Source: Bdellovibrionales bacterium (GTDB lineage: Bacteria; Bdellovibrionota; Bdellovibrionia; Bdellovibrionales; UBA1609). Taken from it: a DNA stretch of 64,000 bases. The notes beneath the pieces are model-generated. The model was not told where the DNA came from. It was given only the letters and a program-made list of their open reading frames with translations, and did not search any database. This document shows positions 58,860 to 64,000 of the stretch, piece after piece (position 1 is the first letter of the stretch; each line of letters starts with the position of its first letter). Both the position numbers and the translations under genes were made by a program. Location: assembly GCA_016716765.1 (NCBI GenBank), contig JADJVA010000020.1, forward strand, positions 124,001 through 188,000. Direction: 5' to 3'.

Positions 58860-61091
58860 CTAGTTTGAGGAGCTTTTGGGGTCAATACAAACAAATGGAC
58901 ATAGGGGCTGAACAAATTTGCTCCCATCTCGATAAATGGAAATGGCCTTTAAGCCCTTTTTCCAAGCCATAAGCAAGAGCCGGCCGATATCTTCGGTCGT
59001 TGCCCATTCTGGAAGATTCACTGTCTTTGATATCGCTCCACTGACAAAGGTTTGAACGGCCTCCATCATTTCAAGATGAGCTTCGGGAGGTAGCCCCTGT
59101 TCCCCTTTTATAAAACTTGCACATTCGAAAATTTTTGTGTGTTCTGATTTCAAAAAGGGAGCCTGGCCCGTGTGACCAAATTTAAGAATATAATCTAAGA
59201 TCTCTTGAGACTGAGTCGGGCTGTAACCAAGCCTTCTCAGCGCAACGGGCAGAGACTGATTGACTTGGCGAACAGTTCCGCCTCCCGCAAGATTTTTTGT
59301 TTTGACCAAGGCATACTCAGGCTCAATTCCGGTTGTATCGCAATCCATGAGAAGTCCGATAGTACCTGTGGGAGCGATCGCTGTGACTTGAGCATTGCGG
59401 ATTCCCACCTTCTTTGCTTTCTCCAAAATCAAAGAGAACTTTTCGCTCAGACCCTCTCTCATGTTTTTTGGAAGAATCGGTGAAGTAAGTAGCTTCTCTG
59501 CTGCTTTCTGATGTCGAGAAATAATATTGAGTACGGACATTTCGTTCTTATTATACCCAACAAAGGCTCCTTTGACTTCGGCCAAGTCCACGCTCGTCGA
59601 AAGAGCTTCGGCTTGTATCCAAGCCGCAATTGTTCCAGCCCAAGAGCGACCTTCTTTCGAATCATAGGCGAGCCCCATGCGCATGAGCAGCCCTCCAAGA
59701 TTTGCAAATCCCAAGCCCAAGGGACGAAAGTACTGACTATTTTTAACCACTTCTGGGGTCGGATAACTGGAATAGCTCACCCATAATTCTTGGGCCGTAA
59801 GGAACACGCGAACCGCCGATCTCAGTCCCTCCAAGTCAAATACGCCAGTCGTCTCATTGAAAAAGCGCGCCAAATTGAGAGAGGCCAAATTGCAGCCAGA
59901 ATCATCCAGAAACATAAACTCGGAGCAAGGATTGCTCGCCCGAATCGGACCGCTCGAGGGAACCGTGTGCCAGCTTTGAATGGTCGAATCGAATTGAATA
60001 CCGGGGTCTCCACAATGCCAGATTGCTTTGAGAATTTCATCCCAAATGTCCTGGGCCTTAAAAACACCAATCACTTTGCCCGTGGTTCGAGCTTTCGTCT
60101 CCCAATTCCCCTTGTTGAGAACCGCTTCCATAAAAGAATCTGTGACCCGAATGGAATTGTTCGAATTTTGCCCACTGATGGTGTGGTAAACCTCTCCGTC
60201 AAGGCCTCCCGAAAATCCGGCTTTCAAAAGTGCTCTGGCCTTTTCTTCTTCCCGATATTTCCAGCGAATAAAATCCAATATCTCGGGATGATCCACGTCC
60301 AGACAAACCATCTTGGCCGCTCGTCTTGTTACCCCACCAGATTTTGTCGCTGCAGCCCCACGATCAAGAACGTCTAAAAAAGCAAGTAAGCCAGAGCTGA
60401 AACCACCACCAGCAAGTTCCTCTTGCTTGCCCCGCAAGGTCGAAAAATTGGTTCCGGAACCAGAACCATATTTGAAAATTCGTGCCTCTTTAAGAGCCAC
60501 TTCAAAAATGCTCGTCAGATCGTCTTTTACGCTGAGAATAAAACAAGCCGAAGCTTGCGGTCGCAGGAAAGCATCCTCTCCTTCTTTCACACAGCCCAGA
60601 TCATCATCCCAGTACCAAGTCTTCAATTGAGATTTGATTCCATAACAATGACTCAATCCACAGTTGAACCAAACGGGACTGTTAAATGATCCGAATTGAT
60701 GAACAAGCAAGTGGCGAAGTTCATCGGCAAAAATCTGAGAAGAGTCATCGCTCGCCCAAAGGTTTTGCTTTTTTCCTTCAAAGAGGAGAGTCTTCACAAC
60801 TCGTTCAAACATGTGAATAACGGAAGTCTCTTTTCCTTCTGGACAAATGGAGCGAGGAACATCACGCTGGCGAAAATATTTGGATGCGGCAATGTCGGTG
60901 GCCGTTTGACTCCAGAATTTGGGCACTGTGACTCCCGTCTGGTGAAAAAGAACTCGGCCTTGACTGTCATGGATCGAACTGTCCCTTTTCTCCCAGGTAA
61001 CATTGGTATAATAAGGATCACGCCCCTGTTGGGTAAAATAACGTGAAAAATCTAGTCCTTTTGCCATTTCTTGGTTTGATTTATGACTCAT
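58860..61091 (-). CDS. nrdJ: class II (B12-dependent) ribonucleotide reductase
   Basis: The product of about 743 residues from ATG 61091 has the class II pattern: FNSPVWFNCGL, SACFILSVKDDL, GSGSGTNFSTLRG, GGVTRRAAKMVCLDVDHPE, NPCSEFMFLDDSGCNLASLNL and APTGTIG. It reduces ribonucleotides to deoxyribonucleotides with adenosylcobalamin, so it works with or without oxygen. The C-terminus ends soon after GSKFVQPL with CPFVC, probably the redox-active cysteine pair. The long zinc-binding tail of some family members is missing. ATG 61067 is a second possible start. Confidence 0.93.
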   Translation of the reverse strand: MSHKSNQEMAKGLDFSRYFTQQGRDPYYTNVTWEKRDSSIHDSQGRVLFHQTGVTVPKFWSQTATDIAASKYFRQRDVPRSICPEGKETSVIHMFERVVKTLLFEGKKQNLWASDDSSQIFADELRHLLVHQFGSFNSPVWFNCGLSHCYGIKSQLKTWYWDDDLGCVKEGEDAFLRPQASACFILSVKDDLTSIFEVALKEARIFKYGSGSGTNFSTLRGKQEELAGGGFSSGLLAFLDVLDRGAAATKSGGVTRRAAKMVCLDVDHPEILDFIRWKYREEEKARALLKAGFSGGLDGEVYHTISGQNSNNSIRVTDSFMEAVLNKGNWETKARTTGKVIGVFKAQDIWDEILKAIWHCGDPGIQFDSTIQSWHTVPSSGPIRASNPCSEFMFLDDSGCNLASLNLARFFNETTGVFDLEGLRSAVRVFLTAQELWVSYSSYPTPEVVKNSQYFRPLGLGFANLGGLLMRMGLAYDSKEGRSWAGTIAAWIQAEALSTSVDLAEVKGAFVGYNKNEMSVLNIISRHQKAAEKLLTSPILPKNMREGLSEKFSLILEKAKKVGIRNAQVTAIAPTGTIGLLMDCDTTGIEPEYALVKTKNLAGGGTVRQVNQSLPVALRRLGYSPTQSQEILDYILKFGHTGQAPFLKSEHTKIFECASFIKGEQGLPPEAHLEMMEAVQTFVSGAISKTVNLPEWATTEDIGRLLLMAWKKGLKAISIYRDGSKFVQPLCPFVCIDPKSSSN

Positions 61092-61185
61092 TCCAAAGAC
61101 TCTATAATTGAGTGACCTTGGACTCAATAATGCGATATGTCTTCGCTGGATTGACATTACCCTTTCGTTTTTGAATGGAATCTCA

Positions 61186-62385
61186 ATGAAGACAACGAAA
61201 AGACCCGTCTATTTTGATTACAATGCGACGACCCCTTTGCACCCCTCGGTTTTCGAGGCCATGAGGCCCTATTTTGTCGAAGAGTTTGGAAACCCAGCGA
61301 GTCTGAGCCATTCTTATGGATGGTCCGCAAACATGGCCGTCGAAAAAGCTCGTGGACAAATTGCATCGGCCCTCCACTGCCAACCCAAAGAAGTCTATTT
61401 TACGAGTGGAGCCACTGAAAGCAACAATCTGGCCATTCTTGGGCTTGTCACAAAGCTGGGCGACCAGGGCGAACAGAGAGGTTACGACAACTCGGCGCCC
61501 CACCTTGTCACGAACCAGGCCGAGCATAAATCTGTTCTCGAAGTTTTTCAATTTGCTCAGAGGCGCTTTGGAGCTGAGGTGACAGTCATTGATCCCGATC
61601 GCTTTGGACAAGTCTCCCTCAAGAGTATCCAAAGGGCAGTTAAACCAAACACACGCCTGATCTCTGTCATGATGGCAAATAATGAAATTGGAACCATCAA
61701 TCCAATTGCCGAAATTGGACAGTGGGCAAAATCGCAAAATATCTTATTTCACACAGACTGCGCCCAATCGTTTGGAAAGCTACCCATTCATGTTGAGGAC
61801 ATGGCCATTGATCTCTTGAGCCTCTCTGGCCATAAAATTTACGGGCCCAAAGGAATAGGAGCTCTTTTTGTGCGATCTGAGAACCCCACAGTTGAACTTC
61901 TTCCTGTCCTCAGTGGCGGAACCCAAGAGCATGGAATTCGCCCCGGCACTCTCAACGTCCCAGGCATCGTTGGCCTCGGTGCCGCAACTGTGCTCGCCCT
62001 CAGCGACATGAACATAGAATCTGAGAGGTTGAAGGAGCTCCAAAAGCATCTGATCAGTGGTGTGCTCAGTCAACTCCCCGAAGCCTCTCTCAATGGTCAC
62101 CCCACAGAAAGACTTGCAACCAATGTCAGTTTTTCGTTTAGAGGCCTATCCGCCGACATATTTGCCCTTGGATTAAATGGACTCGCCCTCAGTGCCGGTT
62201 CGGCCTGCGCTTCAGGAACCTCCTCTCCGAGCCATGTCCTCAAAGCGATCGGGCACTCCGACCGTTTGGCTCGAGCAACAGTGCGTCTTGGTTTGGGCCG
62301 CCTGACCACATTCGCAGACATCGAACTTGCAATCGATAAAATAGTCGAGATGGTTCTAAAAAATCGGCAGATTTCAGGAGGTTAA
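61186..62385 (+). CDS. cysteine desulfurase (NifS/IscS family)
   Basis: The frame is open from 61108. ATG 61186 begins MKTTKRPVYFDYNATTPLHP, the standard N-terminus. The 399-residue protein has the PLP lysine in LSGHKIYGPKG, HTDCAQSFGK for PLP contact and the catalytic Cys in AGSACASGTSSPSHVL. It takes sulfur from cysteine for Fe-S clusters and other sulfur carriers. The SSPSHVL context fits the IscS/NifS group. The IscA-type gene follows after 102 bases. Confidence 0.93.
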   Translation: MKTTKRPVYFDYNATTPLHPSVFEAMRPYFVEEFGNPASLSHSYGWSANMAVEKARGQIASALHCQPKEVYFTSGATESNNLAILGLVTKLGDQGEQRGYDNSAPHLVTNQAEHKSVLEVFQFAQRRFGAEVTVIDPDRFGQVSLKSIQRAVKPNTRLISVMMANNEIGTINPIAEIGQWAKSQNILFHTDCAQSFGKLPIHVEDMAIDLLSLSGHKIYGPKGIGALFVRSENPTVELLPVLSGGTQEHGIRPGTLNVPGIVGLGAATVLALSDMNIESERLKELQKHLISGVLSQLPEASLNGHPTERLATNVSFSFRGLSADIFALGLNGLALSAGSACASGTSSPSHVLKAIGHSDRLARATVRLGLGRLTTFADIELAIDKIVEMVLKNRQISGG

Positions 62386-62487
62386 AGTGTGCGGCTTTAC
62401 TTCTAGCCACTCCCAAATCATATATGCTATAATTTGCCTTATTAGCCCGAATCAAGATGGGCCTCTTCCCGCAGGATGGTGATAATT

Positions 62488-62814
62488 ATGATAACAGTAA
62501 CAGAAAATGCAGCGAAGCGGATTGCTCAATTGAGAAACGAAGACGGAGCTCATCAGCAAGCCATGCTTCGCGTAAAAGTGAAGAAGGGCGGTTGCTCTGG
62601 TTTTTCATATAAAATGGATTTTGATGAGAAGGTCGCCAATGGCGACAAAGTGTTCGAGTATTTTAACGAAAAGATCATCGTTGACGGAGAGAGTCTGCTC
62701 TATCTAGTGGGCCTCAGCCTCGACTACAGCGGTGGACTGAATGGAAAAGGCTTTGTATTCAATAATCCAAATGCCACCAAGACCTGTGGATGCGGCACTT
62801 CGTTTGGAGTTTAA
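62488..62814 (+). CDS. A-type Fe-S carrier (IscA/ErpA family)
   Basis: ATG 62488 is preferred with GGTGA upstream. ATG 62476 is also possible. The 108-residue protein has the three family cysteines: KKGGCSGFSYKMDF and, near the C-terminus, TKTCGCGTSF. It carries or transfers Fe-S clusters to target proteins. It lies next to the cysteine desulfurase, which fits a small Fe-S assembly pair. No IscU, HscA/B or ferredoxin gene is adjacent. Confidence 0.93.
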   Translation: MITVTENAAKRIAQLRNEDGAHQQAMLRVKVKKGGCSGFSYKMDFDEKVANGDKVFEYFNEKIIVDGESLLYLVGLSLDYSGGLNGKGFVFNNPNATKTCGCGTSFGV

Positions 62815-62890
62815 AGGATATGATGGGGCGGGGCGCAGTCCCATTGATCCGGAAGACGGGCGGATGTTACAGAACCACCGCTCGTCAGAG

Positions 62891-62907
62891 TGAAACTGTC
62901 AGTTTCA
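62891..62907. promoter_or_regulatory. palindrome TGAAACTG-T-CAGTTTCA
   Basis: A perfect 8-base inverted repeat around one base lies between the IscA-type gene and the hydrolase gene at 63044. It could be an operator or a weak stem. No T-run follows closely. Confidence 0.4.
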
Positions 62908-63043
62908 TTCAAGTTCAACATTTGACTTCCTTTTTCATACTTTAAAAAAACACCAAATTTGTTTGGAATTTCCCTTGATCAAGGTTGAAATGCCGGGACA
63001 TCGGTTCAGTGGAAAAATTTATTCCTAAAGGGGAGTGACTACC

Positions 63044-64000
63044 ATGAAATCTTTGAACGTTTTGGGCCGAGCGATTTCGCAGCGCCTGGCCATTTCTCTT
63101 ATCTTTGGTTCTGGCTTTCTTTTCTCGGCGAATGTGACCGCACACGAGAATGAACTCCAACTTGCCAGCAATCTACCGGCAGTCTGCCAGGATTCTGAAA
63201 TCTTTCGCCTCAGGCGTCCCATCTCAAGTGATGGAGCGGCTACTGGAGTATTTTCGTATGGATTTCGGTTTAAGGCGCCGACTCGCGAAGGCGCCCCCGT
63301 GCTCGTTTTCCTGCCGGGAGGACCCGGGGGCACATCCATTGATCATCCGCCCGCGTTCGTGCCCAGTGACTGGGGATATTTATTTACTGACCCACGAGGG
63401 GTCGGATGTAATTCGCTCGCTGCGCTTCCCCCTCCCAATGTGTCCAGTGCCTTCTTTCGAACCCAAGAGATTGCAGCGGACGTGATTGCGGCAATTCGAT
63501 ATCGAAAGCTCGACAATTACATCCTATTTGGCGTCTCTTACGGGACCTTGCTGGCAACGACCGTAGCCCACGTCCTGGAGCGCGACAAAATGGCCCCACC
63601 ACCCAAGGCGGTGGTCTTGGAAGGTGTTCTTGGTAGGATATTTGGCAACGGCGATAGAGATTTTCAAGGTGCCCAATACATTGTCCAGTGGGATCGCATT
63701 CGAAAAGTACTTCCCAAGGACGTGCTCACCGAGCTCGACGTAAACGACGCCCCGTTCGGCATTAAAGCCGAGGGGTGGGCACGCATGCTAACAGCTCTGC
63801 TTCCTCGCGGACCGGCGGACGGTGCAATCCTGATTGCAGCACTTTCAGTAACTCAGCCTGAAGATGTCCGGCAAAACGCCCTCAATCAGATTCTCGGATT
63901 GTCCGTCGCCCAGCCACACACAGAGCCGGGCGCTGTAGAGCTTTATCGACAGGTTGTCTGTCGAGAGATTTCAGATACGACTCCCACGAGCGACCTTGAC
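63044..64000 (+). CDS. exported alpha/beta hydrolase, S33 type, partial
   Basis: The frame is open for 319 codons from ATG 63044 to the window edge, so the C-terminus is missing. The start has AAAGGGGAG upstream. A signal peptide covers about residues 14-36 (LAISLIFGSGFLFSANVTA). The hydrolase marks are VFLPGGPGGTSID (oxyanion region), TDPRGVGCNSL and the nucleophile elbow LFGVSYGTLLAT with Ser. This layout fits S33 prolyl/tripeptidyl aminopeptidase-like enzymes. Acid and histidine residues lie outside the window. The DNA here looks richer in GC than the rest. Confidence 0.85.
   Translation, partial: MKSLNVLGRAISQRLAISLIFGSGFLFSANVTAHENELQLASNLPAVCQDSEIFRLRRPISSDGAATGVFSYGFRFKAPTREGAPVLVFLPGGPGGTSIDHPPAFVPSDWGYLFTDPRGVGCNSLAALPPPNVSSAFFRTQEIAADVIAAIRYRKLDNYILFGVSYGTLLATTVAHVLERDKMAPPPKAVVLEGVLGRIFGNGDRDFQGAQYIVQWDRIRKVLPKDVLTELDVNDAPFGIKAEGWARMLTALLPRGPADGAILIAALSVTQPEDVRQNALNQILGLSVAQPHTEPGAVELYRQVVCREISDTTPTSDLD

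Noticed and set aside
55085..62880. Shared string ATGTTACAGAACC near 55088 and 62866
   Set aside because: A 13-base match is expected by chance in 64 kb, and the flanks do not match.
1..64000. tRNA, rRNA, CRISPR arrays, prophage genes
   Set aside because: None was seen by eye on either strand. No T-loop-like tRNA segment, no regularly spaced short repeats and no phage structural genes.

Overview
The window looks like a chromosomal piece of a Gram-negative bacterium, most likely a member of Bdellovibrionota/Oligoflexia or a close relative. This is inferred from gene content, not from a marker gene. Supporting features are a lipoprotein N-acyltransferase, many lipobox and signal-peptide proteins, ExbB/ExbD-type motor genes, a class II ribonucleotide reductase, a PutA without a DNA-binding domain, DUF1501 Tat proteins paired with CxxCH proteins, and an unusually large set of secreted or membrane proteases. 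No rRNA, tRNA, CRISPR array, prophage or intact transposase was seen.

Layout. 0-9.3 kb: two related modules, each with a Tat-exported DUF1501 protein, a CxxCH (haem-binding) protein of DUF1592/DUF1588 type and a small lipoprotein, lie on opposite strands around a subtilisin-like protease. The right module also has a diheme lipoprotein. 9.3-14.2 kb: zinc-ribbon membrane protein, lnt and mutS2. 14.1-21.6 kb: lipoproteins, a duplicated-domain cytosolic protein and secreted proteins of unknown function, interrupted by the first copy of a palindromic repeat element (17541-18192). 21.6-28.3 kb: a coiled-coil/small-heat-shock fusion, uppP, an ExbB-ExbD-ExbD motor operon, a matrixin-like lipoprotein and an OmpR-type regulator. 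28.5-38 kb: putA, a rhomboid/RDD/membrane-protein operon, a TPR protein and an S41-family protein lacking its usual lysine. 38-42.4 kb: a Fis-like regulator, a two-repeat lipoprotein, the second repeat element (40285-41074), a small protein and a frameshifted NYN gene. 42.6-47 kb: a complete GlcNAc-type PTS in two genes (EIIA-HPr-EI fusion and EIICB). 47-57.6 kb: queF, a TrmH-type methyltransferase, a glycosyltransferase, an ABC1 kinase, a GSG-repeat adhesin-like protein and several secreted proteins. 57.6-64 kb: an IVD-like acyl-CoA dehydrogenase, nrdJ, a cysteine desulfurase, an IscA-type protein and, at the edge, an exported alpha/beta hydrolase in DNA that looks richer in GC.

How the genes fit together. 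Metabolically the window covers proline oxidation, acyl-CoA oxidation, GlcNAc uptake, queuosine synthesis, Fe-S assembly and deoxynucleotide synthesis. The cell-envelope content (Lnt, UppP, motor proteins, lipoproteins, six protease-like exported or membrane proteins) fits an organism that degrades external polymers or prey, but that is inference. The most unusual structure is a two-copy, 650-790 bp element with about 210-220 bp inverted arms. Each arm contains a further 31-32 bp stem, the stem changes in a compensated way between the copies, and the spacers carry worn remnants of a helix-turn-helix reading frame.
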